A DNA stretch of 64,000 nt. It comes from Dryas octopetala (lineage: Eukaryota; Streptophyta; Magnoliopsida; Rosales; Rosaceae). Shown in pieces: positions 38,190 through 50,500 of this stretch. The notes under the pieces are model-generated. The model did not search any database and was not told the DNA's origin. It saw only the letters and a list, made by a program, of their open reading frames with translations. The position numbers and the translations under genes are program-made. Position 1 is the first letter of the stretch. Every line of letters starts with the position of its first letter. The stretch lies in NCBI GenBank assembly GCA_963921425.1, contig OY992833.1:23794698-23858697 (forward strand), given 5' to 3'.

Positions 38190-40114
38190 CTATTTTATAT
38201 ATTGGGAGACCCATTTGAAGCCATCCCCATACCCCATCTTGCGGACGATACTGCACATGAAAACCTCAAGGGGCCTGACACTGGAATCCATAAGATTCAC
38301 TTTTCCCTTGCCAGTTGTGAAATTGGTCAGTCCTAGATGATAGCGCAGCTCATCTTCTGAAGCAGCGTAGGGAATGTCAATTTTGTTGCCCAGCACCAGA
38401 AATGGAACATTTGCCAGGCTTTCATCTGAAAGGAGAGCATCCAGCTCCTTCTTTGATTCTGCAAAGCGATCCTTGTCATATGCATCAACCAGGTAAACCA
38501 CTGCATCCACCTGTTCACAATAGAAAACCGAAATTGAATCAAAAAATTTGCAGCATTTATTTACTTTGGTATGTAATACAATCCACAAAAAGTACTAGAT
38601 AACATGAATTGAGGCCAACAATATGGACCAAGAGGCCACAGGACACAATAGAAACTCAAGCAATAAAGGGAATTATAACGCTTCAGATATTTGGTAGAGT
38701 AGAGCTTCGTGCAGAAAAAAACTCAGAACTTGGTATGCAATCAGGAAAACAGTGAGAGGACAGAGCAATGATATGTCTATACTTGGAATATGGAAGGGAA
38801 ATAAAACTGAATGCAAGATGGGCAATACTTGGCACTTATTTTTGAAGGGAGAGGTCCCCAAGTCTGATCCAAAATAAAATCACGGCATATTAGTACCGTT
38901 GGGAAGAGACAACCTCAACTAAATCTTCAAATGTCTGAAATAGCCCATAAGTCATAAAACCCACTTTCTATAATCTCTTAAGGTTGTCTTCTCTTTTTCA
39001 CTCTTCTCTATGAATGACTTCTCCATGGATTATGGCTAAAAGATAATTCAAATAAAAAACTAAGAAGCATAGATGTGGACACCATATACATTGATGCTGT
39101 GATTTTCAAAAAGCCAAGACTGAATGCCAAGAATAAGATAAATTCTTGTAAATTATAAAAAAGAAACATGTGGAGTACAAGAGAAACAGCGAAGCAAGGT
39201 TGCTTTAGTTTAAAGGGTTGAACCAACTCTGTTCTTTTCTCAAAATTATAAAATAAATAATCAAGATGGCTCAAGAAAATAAATCAATGATCTTAATGAG
39301 ACCCATGTTTCATAATGAGACACGATGGACTTCTATAGACATCATGTATGAAAAGGCACTAGTAAAACACCTCATGGAAAACATAAAGGTGTTCTCAGCA
39401 AAACCTCCATTGTAAATGTTTGCCTCCCATGAATCAGATAAACACAAGGAAATTTTGTCTGGGATTATGAAGGCAAAACATGCTAACAAGTGAGTGTGAA
39501 CTTCAGCTTTCCCATCTACTGAAATCCAACCCAATAGTTGGGATGAAAAAATGTATTTAGACGAGGAACCAAAGCTGAAATGGTTAGCTCGATATTAACA
39601 GAGACATTGTTTTGTAGATGGGAATAGTTTGTCCTTACCACATCCAAGCTTAGAAAATTGGAAAACAAACACAGAAACAAGTTAATATAAAAAACAAATG
39701 AAAATTCAACTTTTGAAACAGCCTGTGCTGGGTTGGAGTCCACTCCAATTTGATAAATAATAGCATTGAATACCATTTTGAAATCAAAAAACATAATTGC
39801 CACTCAAGTAAAACTAGAGATTATGATTCACAAAATTAAAAGTACGCCGAATTATAGTGCAAGCATGAAGTTCATAGAAGCAATATGCAGATCATATTTG
39901 AGCTGAAAACTGCAATCTATCAGATTTGAGAACAACTAGTTGAACAAATCCAACACTAAGTGGGAAGGGAAAAAGAAAAGACCTTAGCATAGTAATCCTT
40001 CCAGACTCTGCGAGCGATCTGGTGGCCACCCAAATCAAAAGCCTTGAACTTAATCTTGCCAATGCTCAACTCCTCCGAGGTGGGGTGCTGGGTCGGCTGG
40101 TGCTGCACTAGTCT
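38190..40114 (-). CDS. SAR1: Second SAR1 GTPase gene, exon 1 not found (partial)
   Basis: Exon 3 is 38510-38190 (ends VSQYIK, then stop) and exon 2 is 40114-39983. Together they give residues 44-193, including DLGGH and NKID and excluding the P-loop. Both exons match the first SAR1 gene in length and phase, with few amino-acid changes (AYDKDRF against AFDKERF). The required first exon, with the membrane segment and GLDNAGKT, was not found between 40115 and the N gap at 41587, nor in 42040-43700. A (GA)n tract (40186-40238) follows soon after exon 2. Either exon 1 lies in or beyond the gap, or the assembly is broken at the microsatellite, or the copy is truncated. As assembled it cannot encode a working GTPase. 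Confidence 0.85.
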
Positions 40115-40182
40115 CTGCACCAAACCACACAACCCATATGTCAAAAACAAGAAAACCCAATAAGGACCACCATGAAAACAAT

Positions 40183-40185
<3 letters not shown>

Positions 40186-40238
<53 letters not shown>
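40186..40238 (+). repeat. (GA)n microsatellite upstream of SAR1 copy 2 exon 2
   Basis: About 26 uninterrupted GA units. No SAR1-like sequence is recognisable beyond it. Confidence 0.9.
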
Positions 40239-40241
<3 letters not shown>

Positions 40242-41586
40242 GGGTCCTTTTAGAATTACCAATAGTTTTTCTGTTGTTGGGTCCTGAGTAGTTGGGCTAA
40301 TGGGCTGGTTGACATATCTGATATGAGCTGGACCTATAATGAAACTGGAACCCAAATTACCCAGTAAGAGTCTGTTCGGAAGCTAGCACTTTTATTGGAA
40401 GCGCTTTAAGCTCATAATTTTTTTCAAAAAAATTGAACTGTTTCTTTTAAATGTATACATGGGTAGGTGTTTGAAACGCTTTCAAGTGCTTCTATAATGC
40501 AAAATCACTTTCAACTTTTTTGTCAAATGCAAACAAATACACTTTTAACTATTTGAAAACATTTTTAGCCATTTTAAAAGCATTATCAAACAGGCCAAAT
40601 ATACTGCTGCTGCTGCCTCTACTTCATAGCTAATTCGGTTAGAACCTCCTTGGAGAGGTCCATGCATTTGGAATCAACATAGGCCTTGAATAACACAGAA
40701 AAATTATTCAAAATCTCCATATGTTTGAAAAATCTTTAAAAAAAAAAAAAAAAAAAGAGAGGTTATATTTGATGATAAATTCAAATAATTAACCTATAGA
40801 TTAACAAGACAAAATTCACTTAATAAAATTCTCAGTATTTAAAAATTATTAAAGTGGAAGGCAGTAATATTAATTTGAAGAACTTTTGTCTTTATTATGT
40901 GGTTCATACATTGTTATATTTAATTAAAGTTATTAGCAATTCAATTATACCTTATGATTCACATTTCTCATGAGAGAGGAGACAATATGTTCTTCGAAAA
41001 TTAAAAATTCAAAGGAATCGGCTCTCCATATGTTTAGAAAATCAAAAATTCAAAAGAATCGTTCCAATAAAGTAAAATTGGACTTCTATTTTTATAAAGA
41101 GAGGAAATTCAGGGCCGGTCGTTGAAAATTGTGAATAATTATATAATTTTGATGGTGTTAATTATTTAATTTCAAGAAATTAAATAAACTCTTTTTGGCC
41201 AAGAATAAATTAAATAAACTTAATTATAGAGAAACTTGCAGGTACCAGGATTCCACGTGGCAAGTTCAATTTGGTACATGCATGGTACACATATATTCTC
41301 CGTCACTCATTATTTGTCACTTGATGACTTGAAGCTTTTTTTTGGTAAATGATGACTTGAAGCTTCAGCTTCACATTTATTCGATGAGATCATTGGTACA
41401 TGGTACACATGATTTGGTTTTGTAATTTTTGGACCGATCCATTGACCATTGTATAGCTCTAATGGATGGTCAACTAGGGAGTACATGACCTCTACCTTCA
41501 TCAAAAGCAATTAAATGGGCCACTAATAAGGTTTCCCACATGGAATTAACATAACATAAATATTGTCAATGATCTTCTCAAGCCTG
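40239..41586. other. AT-rich spacer up to the assembly gap
   Basis: No gene recognised. It contains an A-tract near 40737-40756 and short local duplications (GATGACTTGAAGCTT at about 41323 and again near 41349). Confidence 0.45.
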
Positions 41587-41786
41587 NNNNNNNNNNNNNN
41601 NNNNNNNNNNNNNNNNNNNNNNNNNNNNNNNNNNNNNNNNNNNNNNNNNNNNNNNNNNNNNNNNNNNNNNNNNNNNNNNNNNNNNNNNNNNNNNNNNNNN
41701 NNNNNNNNNNNNNNNNNNNNNNNNNNNNNNNNNNNNNNNNNNNNNNNNNNNNNNNNNNNNNNNNNNNNNNNNNNNNNNNNNNNNNN
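41587..41786. other. Assembly gap (200 N)
   Basis: Exactly 200 N, probably a placeholder length. The right edge falls directly in a G-rich tandem repeat, which likely caused the gap. Confidence 0.97.
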
Positions 41787-42033
41787 AGGGAGGGCAAGGG
41801 GCGGGTCGGGCAGGGAGGGGGCGGGCTGGGGAGGGGAGGGGTGGGGGCTGGCTGGGGAGGGGAGGGCAGGGGGCGGGTCGGGCATGGAGGGAGGGAGGGC
41901 GGGCTGGGGAGGGGAGGGGTGGGGGCTGGCTAGGGAGGGGGGAGGGCAGGAGGCGGGTCGGGCAGGGAGGGGGGCCTAAGGAGAGGAGGGGTGGAGGCTG
42001 GCTGGGGAGGGGGGAGGGCAGGGAGGGGAGGCT
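41787..42033 (+). repeat. G-rich tandem repeat, unit about 72-80 bp
   Basis: Three or more units, each with GCGGGTCGGGCA (41801, 41873, 41953) and GGGGGCTGGCT, separated by GGGAGGGG runs. The plus strand is almost free of A and T and has many G-runs of three or more, so G-quadruplex formation is likely. The array runs into the N gap and may be much longer. Confidence 0.85.
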
Positions 42034-42345
42034 ATGGCCCCAAAAAAAATGTAAATGTTTTAAGTTTCAATTTTTTTAAAATTTTTTTTTTATTCAAAAA
42101 ATTTAAAAAATATTATTATCTTTTAAATGTGAGGAAAAAGACAAAAATACCTCTGCCACGTTAGCAGATAACAGTTTATTTGACAGAAAAACTAACGGAG
42201 GTACTATTTTGACACAAAATGAAAGTTGAAGTATTTTTTGTCAAATTTTAAAAGTTGGGATACTAAATTGAAAATCAGTGTATAATTAAGGTACTTACAG
42301 ATAATTTGCTTTTTTTTGTTTTTTTAATAGAAAAAATCAAAGTAA
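42034..42345. repeat. Probable dispersed-repeat sequence between G-rich and C-rich tracts
   Basis: AT-rich segment with phrases such as ACTAACGGAGGTACT and TTTGACACAAAATGAAAG that have the style of plant dispersed repeats. No reading frame of note. Family not assigned. Confidence 0.3.
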
Positions 42346-42612
42346 AAAAGACACACACACATACACCCTTCCCTCTCTCTCTCCTTCCTCCCCCTTCTTC
42401 CTCTTCCCCTACACCCTCCCAGACCCACCAATTCAACTAATTTGACCCACGCCTCCTCCTTCTTCCCCCTCTTTCCCCTTCCCCTGCACCCTCCTAGACC
42501 CACTAACCCAGCCAGCCAGCCCGACCCATCCACCCCTCCTCCTTTCTCCCCCACGCCACCCCTTCCTTCTTCCCTTCCTACCGTGACCCACGGCCCCTGC
42601 CAAACCCGACCC
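42346..42612 (-). repeat. C-rich degenerate repeat, about 74-bp period
   Basis: CCCCTACACCCTCCCAGACC at 42407 recurs as CCCCTGCACCCTCCTAGACC at 42481. The minus strand is G-rich and shares words with the array at 41787 (GGCTGGCTGG, GGGTCGGG), so the two may be inverted relatives. Confidence 0.5.
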
Positions 42613-43194
42613 ACCGCCAGCCTCCAAATTAGAAGCTTATGTCCGACGACCTCTCTGGCTTCCCTTTCCGTCCTGCCAGGGGCTGGGTGAGTGAGAGATA
42701 ACTTAATTTCATATATGCATAATTCTCAAGATTACAACCAAGGGTGTGGCTATTAGGTTGAAAATCCAGAGAAAGGGAGGAAGAAGAGAAAAAGAAAGAC
42801 AGAGAAGTAGGGTGGGTGTGTTTGAGAAGATGAAGATTTTGGTAATAAAAAGGGGTGTGTAAAAAGAAATTTCAAAGTTTAGAAAAGGATAAAGGTTATG
42901 TTAGCCGAAAAATGAAAAAAATGGTGTGTAAATAGCAGCATTCTTTTAATTTAATATTTATTTACTTTACAAAAATAACATGAAATAGTAGATTCCATGC
43001 ACCTATATGTCATAAAATGACCAAAATGCAAAATGTTTGTATTTTAAAATGTCATTCAAACATATCAATTGTGGAAATAATTATATTTTTATAGAAATAA
43101 TTATTTCATAAAAAGATCATGACCTTGAATAAGAATATATTTTTGGAGAAAATTTTCTATGAGATTGTAACAATATGTAGCAGCATTATTAATT
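42613..43194. other. Spacer, no gene seen
   Basis: AT-rich downstream of 42900, purine-rich at 42770-42830. No exon-like sequence recognised. Confidence 0.4.
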
Positions 43195-43587
43195 TATTCA
43201 AATTATAATATATGTACAATTATTAATATCTAAAATTTTCAACCCTAAACGATACCTTTGAAAATAATACATATTATAATTTGAGTCGAGTTGTCTCGCT
43301 AACAATTTTTGAACCATTTGATAAATTCAATTACTTTGGGTAAATGAGTATGAGATCTTATTGGATTTTTAATTGGAATTACAATGTATTGTATACAATT
43401 TTAATCGTTAATCGAAGAAGTTAAAATGTTAATATCATTTTGTACTTTGGAAAAAATTTATATCATTATAACACCACGTAATATATAATAAGTTCATTTA
43501 AATTATAATACGTCTACCATTTTAAAGATGTTTAAGGTTTATAATTTTAGATATTAATAATCACACATTGTTATAATTTGAATGAAT
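43195..43587. repeat. Inverted-repeat (foldback) element, about 390 bp
   Basis: The left arm 43195-43250 (ATTATTAATATCTAAAATT) matches the reverse complement of 43530-43587 over about 55 bases. A further related copy of AAATTATAATA lies at 43499-43510. It looks like a small MITE; no target duplication was identified. Confidence 0.5.
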
Positions 43588-43720
43588 TACTTATACATAT
43601 ATATCATCATATAGTGTTACGGTTGTCAAATGAACAAATATCTCTTACTTTAGAGCTTTTTTATGTAAATACTTCAAATAAAAAGGAAAAAAATAGTTGG
43701 GTTTGCGATTATACCAAGTA

Positions 43721-43895
43721 AGCCCAACCTCATCCAGACTGGGCTCTTGATCCGGTCCAAACGAAGCCCAATCTTCGTTCTTAAAAAGGGTTACTTTCGT
43801 CATTTTGAAATACAAGAGTTGGGAGCTAGGGTTTTCCGCGAAATCACATATAAGAGCCAACCCTCTCGTTTTGCTCCGTCACAGAGAACCCTAAA
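43721..43895 (+). promoter_or_regulatory. Ribosomal-protein promoter of RPL29: site II elements and telo-box
   Basis: Three TGGGCT site II words occur (43726-43721 minus, 43740-43745 plus, 43770-43765 minus). An exact telo-box AAACCCTA lies at 43834-43827 (minus), and AACCCTAAA at 43887-43895. This combination is typical of plant ribosomal-protein and growth genes, with TCP factors at site II. Confidence 0.65.
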
Positions 43896-44055
43896 CACTT
43901 GTGCTGTCGTCGATTTCCTCTGTTCTCTTTCCGGTTCGTTCCGTCTCTCCTCTTACCGCTCAAAGCTCTTACTTTTATCCCTCATTCTCTGATCTTCAGC
44001 TCCATTTCTACTACTAATTACTTTTATTTTTCAATTTAATTTTTGGGTTGCAGAT

Positions 44056-44351
44056 ATGGCCAAGTCCAAGAACCACACAGCACACAACCAGTCCCGCAAG
44101 GCCCACAGGAACGGCATCAAGAAACCCAAGAGGCACCGCCACACGTCCACCAAAGGGGTACCCTTTATTTTCTCTTTCTCATCAATTTTTTGATTTTATT
44201 ATGTATTTGTTTGTTGTTTGTTGTTTGTTTGTTTTTTTTTTTAATTCTTGGATTTTGGGTTTAGATGGATCCCAAGTTCCTGAGGAACCAGAGGTACGCG
44301 AGGAAGCACAACAACACCAAGAGCACTGAATCAGCCACCGAGGAAGAGTAG
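44056..44351 (+). CDS. RPL29: 60S ribosomal protein L29 (eL29), two coding exons
   Basis: Exon 1 is 44056-44157 and exon 2 is 44265-44351, giving 62 residues. The start [20 protein letters not shown] is diagnostic of eL29, a small, very basic protein of the large cytosolic subunit. Exon 2 begins [16 protein letters not shown] and ends in an acidic EEE. The ATG follows a TTGCAG acceptor, so there is probably a 5' UTR intron. Intron 1 carries a T-rich tract and contains the left boundary of the duplicated segment at 44167. Exon 2 and all downstream sequence are repeated at 58.9 kb. Confidence 0.95.
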
Positions 44352-46513
44352 AGTGGCACTATTTGGGGTTTTCCTGATTAGGGTTTACTTTGTTATGATG
44401 TCATTTTCATAAGTTTACTTTGTTCTTAGTAACATAGTGGATTTTATTTCAGTTTCATGTACGATCAGTACTAAAATGCTTATTTTGTTAAAGATATTAT
44501 AAGTTTTTTGGATCAATTTTATTGCTGTTTATTATCTTTTATACTGCTATGATTGGAGTGGAAGAATTTTCAATCTTATTATCACAAGCTATTTATTGTA
44601 TTAAAATGAGGTAGCAATTCCAGTTTGATTGTGTAAATAGATTAGTCTTTGTTTAGATTGCTTATATAGGCATGTGGTTGATAATGTATGTTTGTGGTAG
44701 GTTATTTGATGGTCCATAAACGTTTTAGGTTACTGGACATGTTTATGAAGGATGTAGCACATCTGGGTTTTGTGAACATTGTTTTTGTTGGTTGATGAAT
44801 CTCGGTTTTCCTAGCGGTGATGCACCGCAGTGCTGAGACTGCTGCTGATTAAAATTTGGGTTCAGCTCTATTTGAGATGCTCTGGAGATTTAATAACAGA
44901 GCAGTGCTGTTGTGAAGTCCAATTTTCTCTAGACTGCTTTAGTCATAGGGATTTAAGGGAGTTGGAATTCAGGAATTGTTTGATAGATGTTAATAGGGCA
45001 GTTGATTTGCTAGCTTGAAGCCTTGAATCATTGGGTGGCTTTTCTTGGTACTTGGTAGGGCAGTTGATTTGCTAGCCAGAATCATTGGATAGCTTTAAGT
45101 TAGTGTTTGGTGGTTGGAATGCATATCATGTTGGGATGAAATGGGATGCAATGTGAAGAAAGTTGAGGGTTTAGGGTTTAGGTAGTTGTATTTTTATTTT
45201 TTCCTAATGCTTTTGGGTTTCTTGGGTTTCTTGATGCCGTTCATTAAAAATAATGAATGATACCAAAAAAACTACCTAAACCCTTTTACCAAGAAAAACA
45301 AAGAAAGTTGAAAGGACCAAATTCGTAAAGGATATATTGGTATCATTTATTATTTTGTGCAGTTGTATTTTTCCTAACGCTTTGTGTCAATCAAATATTA
45401 GCATTTTTTTGGCCATTCAAGCAATGGGATAGACAGTAAATATGTACGCATTTCATTTCAAGGTTTATTGAAGCACTTCTTATGAGATGAATTCTTTTAA
45501 CAGTCTTTGTTTCTGACACACCTCTTCAGAGATGCAAAGAGGTTTCCTTTCATCATGGTGTTTTAAGAATGTATCATGTGGATGTGAATCATGTGAGAGG
45601 ATTGATTGAAACAAACAAAAAAGAAAACAATCCACTAAGTTGGTAAGGCTTGTGGATACTCCAATATACCAAGTCAAAAATTCTGAAGTGAAATCTGATT
45701 GATAGCCCCCAATTTTATCTGCCATCATATTTGATTCTTTAAAAATAAGTTTCTTACAGCAGGCTAGAGCTTTCTCCTTTTATGCTATTTTTCTTCATTA
45801 CCTTTTGATTTCCTTACGAAAGGGGGTTCAAAAATACCCAATAAACTCTATTTTCGTTTGGTTTGATAAACTCCCAGAAAAAAGTTGATATGTTGCGACT
45901 TTAAAATTTCTTCCAAAATCAACTGCCATGGGACGGGTGTGAGTCGCAGAAGCACTTAAGTAAATTTCTATATTATTAAGTTGTTAACAGCACAGAGCAG
46001 TATATATAATTATGATTATGTTTATGGGGCTGGCTTTATGTTCATTTCTGGCTGAAGCTTCACTAAAGAAAACATTGTGGTGAAGTGCATCCTTGAGCAT
46101 GCAAGTGAGTCATTTTGGTGTGGCATAATTTCATAGCTCCTTTTAGCTAGGTCCAGCTTTCTACAAGTAAACAATAAATTTGAAGTGCCAAAAAAGGTTT
46201 CAGAACCAGTCAAAACAGTCAACTATTATAAGGCCTCTTCTCTTATGCATAAATGTTGTCTAAAACTACAGAAAACATGTTTCCATATGAAAACAATTAT
46301 GAATACAAGTGTTTCTTCAAGGCATTAACATAACTAAGAATCCAAGATACAAAGGTGAGAAATATTTTGGGCCATGTCGTCCTTGATTCCCTGAAGTTCC
46401 TTCTTTTCTCAGGGTGTCGATCACTTGTGTCTTGTGATGCAAAACTTCCTGAAACTCCCTATTACAAGCAAATATCTTCAAAATTTATACTCGAGTATTG
46501 TGTATTGAGAAGC
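44352..46513. other. Spacer between RPL29 and LPD, duplicated downstream
   Basis: Tail-to-tail region with 3' UTRs. It contains no recognised gene. A local repeat (TTGATTTGCTAGC at about 45004 and 45066) is present. The whole stretch is repeated at about 59.0-61.15 kb. Confidence 0.5.
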
Positions 46514-47506
46514 TTAGACTGCAACTGGTTGACTTAGTGGGCTAGAAACATGAGCTTTAACCTGCCCCAAGAATTAAAAAGATATGTGGGTAAACACATA
46601 TCGGGAAAAGAACTAGTGCAGCGATGCAGCATGATGTAAGAACTGAATGTCAGCAGCTCACCTTAGCTGACTTGAAAAGTTCATCTAGCACTTCAGACAA
46701 AGTAGGATGTGCGTGGACTGCCAATTTGATATCCTGCAAAATTACAAATGTAAGTAAATTCAACAGACATTATTAGTTGGAGAAACATGTATCCAAAGAA
46801 TAATCAACAAAGTTGGGAGTGGTAGATTATAAAGGCCACATTATAAGTTGCAGTTTACGGGCATTAACACAGTAGCTTTAGCACAGTTAATTACTTGAAT
46901 ACGCGTCCCCAATGCTATAGCATTTGATGCCTCATGAATGAGGTCGGCAGCATGCAACCCAAAGATATGAACTCCAAGTATCTCTCCGTTATCTGGTCTG
47001 TATATCAACTGCATGAAAACAAAGCAGGACCAGGATTGTCAATATCCCCAGTAGATAACAACCAAAAAGGAAAATTATTGACCAACCATAACTCAGTACG
47101 TAATTTCTGCATAGCAATAAGATAAAAGAAAAAATGGTGGGAAGAATACCTTAGCAAGTCCCTCTCCTTCATTTTCTGCTAGGGCCTTTGTGTTGGCCTT
47201 GAAACTTGTCTTGGCAATACTTACTTCAAATCCCTCCTTTTCAGCTTTCTCCCTTGCTTGAGGCTGCAAATTGAAAATGGTTTAGTTAAAACGTTCAATA
47301 TTTATAAAGAAAAAGCATGATTTTGTGATAGATGTTGCATATTGCATAATGACAATTAACAAATTATCACCTCTGTCAATCCAACCATACTGATTTCAGG
47401 ATGAGTGAAACACGCTGCGGGGATGCTCAAATGATTGAGCACATGGTCTCTTCCTGAGACTTGTTCAACCACTAAAGAGAGATGTATGAAGATAATCAAT
47501 TTTCAG

Positions 47507-47557
<51 letters not shown>

Positions 47558-50500
47558 CATATGTGAAGCAAACAAATAAGTTAAATACACTAACCTGAAA
47601 TTCCTTGTGCACTTGCTGCATGAGCAAGCATCATCTTGCCATTAGCATCACCAATGCAAAACAGGTGAGGAACCTGATTTTCAGAATTCACATCAGAAAC
47701 AATTGATGATGTTCATGCCAGGATTTTTGCTCGTAAGAAAATTCACAACGTACCAAGTTTCCATTTGCATCTATCACTCTCATGCGCTCATCAACAGGAA
47801 TAAAACCACGTTGTGTTGCTACATTGACCTGCAGAAAAGCAATGTCAAAAAGTATTGCTGCTTATTTTCTGAATAATTCTATACTCTGAAACCATATAAG
47901 TAGTAATCGAGATGCCATAAATTCTCCAATCCAAGACCTTTTGTGAACGGGGCCCTTCCGGTTGCAATTAATGCTGCATCTACCTGTGAGAAGAATAAAG
48001 TCAAAGGTGCATAACAAATGCCTTGAAAGCCTATTATTCATATGAATTTGAATAGCTACGCAGACAGAAATTAAAAGGCAAGCACTCCAGCTCTTGGGCA
48101 TAATTTGGAAGTCTTTAAGACTCTAAACATATGTCTGACTTCAAAAATAGATATACAGAAGGTTATCTTAATTAGCCAATTAAGGCTCTAACAGAAGGAG
48201 ATAAGTCCTTTGACAAGGTATCATTCAACTAGCACAGAATGTAGTTGTGTCTAACAGATTCATACTACCAAATTCATTAATGGCAGCATAATAAGTCCTT
48301 TACAAACATTAAATCAATTTAAACATATTCAATTAATTACCTCCAGAGTATCTTTTGGGTCCTTGGTCTTTGCATCAATTAGTTCAATGATGACTGGTTT
48401 CCCATCCTTTGCTGGGGTGATCTATAGAAGACCAAACAAGATGAAAAACTGAAACAGCAAACCCAAAAACACTTAATAGAAACTATTCACAGAATAAACA
48501 CAGGTTACCTTAGATGCAAATACTCCAGTTTGATAATCAATCTTCCGTGGATTTATTAGAACCCTCTGGGCTAACTTCCCAATCTCAGGATCAAAACCAG
48601 GCATAAGCTGATCTAAAGCTTCAATGAAAGTAACCTACAAAATACCTAAATATTAAACTAGACTGCCTTGTGACATAAGAACTCCTAGACACAAAAGCAT
48701 AACTAAAATAATTAGAATAAATAAAAAGGTAACTTGATCATACAAAAGCATAATTTAGAAAATTAAATATATAAAAAGGTAACTTAATGGGCTGGTAGAC
48801 ACAAAGAGAAGTAACTGATGGGCCAGACAAGGTCTCCATCTTTTAATGCTATAAGGCCTTAAGGCACAATTAAAGGTAGCTTGTTCGCCTCAAATGGAAG
48901 ACTTGGCTCATTTTTGAACTGTAAAATTTCATAAGATGAAAAGGAAAGCGAAAGAAAAGAACTACCTCACTTCCTAGTGCAGTATATACATCACTGAACT
49001 CAAGACCTATGTAACCACTTCCAACAATAGCAATCCACTCTGGAACATGCTCCAATTTGAGTGCATGGTCACTAGTAATTACAGTCTTCCCTGCACGTCC
49101 ATTATATAGTCACTAGGTATTCCTTAATCATAGTAACAGAGGGTCTGAAATCAATCAATTTGCATGCCTTGTAAAATTAAAAACGCTTTGATCAACCATT
49201 AGATAACAGGGAAGAGGAAAAAATTATAATTTTTACCATCAACTTCAACACCCTTAGGAACAAAAGGAACGGAACCAGTGGCAATGATTATGTTTTTTGC
49301 TGTTACTACTTTGTCAGATGATCCAATTTTCACCTTTTGAGGGCCCTGAATTGTTCCATAAACAAAAGAACAAATGTTAGGATAACTATCAGGATGCCAG
49401 CACTTACAATATATCAGATATGTCAAACTTAATCATAAACATGTTCTAACAATATCATCATTGTATCAAAACTAGCTTTATTTTTTAACTTGTCACCAAA
49501 TCAATTTGAAAGCATGTATGACTTACCAGAATTGTACCAACACCTGTCAATATGTCCACTCCAAGTGACTTCATTGAATTGGTTAAATTATTACGAATTT
49601 TCGTTGCAAGGTTATTTGCATGATCAGCTACTCCCTGTCGATCATACGCAGCTGCTGAAACCTATCATAAGTCACAAGAAAGCAGCAGTGTAAGATACAT
49701 AAGTTTTCACGACTAACCAATAAATTTTTGCATATATACATACAATTGATAGATAACATTATGTTTTACCTGCAAACCCAAAGCCTTAAGGTGATGCTCA
49801 TTCTGAAGCTCACGCATCCGACCACTCACTGCCAGAAGAGCTTTAGATGGAACACATCCTCTGTTAACACATGTTCCACCCACCACATCTCCCTCTACGA
49901 TGGCAGTTTTCAGACCCTGCAATTGTTGGGTGTTGAGAATTACTTCACCTCTTGCATAACCCGGTTGGCAAATAAACGACAGTAACATACTAAATGTCAC
50001 TAACCGACATAAGAGCATGCAGATTCTAGATCAATTATTGCCAGAAAAGAAAAAAATCAACAACTTCCAAATTAGGGCTATGTGTTGGAAAATAGTTAAT
50101 TCGAATATTTTATATTTTATGTTACCTCAAATATGATGTCATTTCTTATTGTGTGCAGTCATCCATGATAGTGGTTAAGTCTGATATATACATATACATA
50201 CATACATACACACACATAAATATGATAGCTGTATATATTATTTTGAAGCATTCAACTAAAATGTGTTTTAGTTCATGCATTTCTTGCAATAATATCGAAT
50301 TTACGCCAATACACGGCATGTATATTGTCAGTGCCTTTGATTGAATGTAAACAACTTGCCGTAGAAGGAAGAAATCAACCATTTCTAGCTAGTACAGTCT
50401 TTTTAAGCAAAAAAGCAAACAGATTCTAAGCTAGTAAAATTGGATTTTAGCTGAAAAGGCAAGCAATGAGTGACAGTTGAGCTAAATCCAAAGCTCAGAG

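Noticed and set aside
41523-41979. Open frames spanning the N gap
   Set aside because: They exist only because N codons are not stops; the visible parts are low-complexity G-rich repeat.
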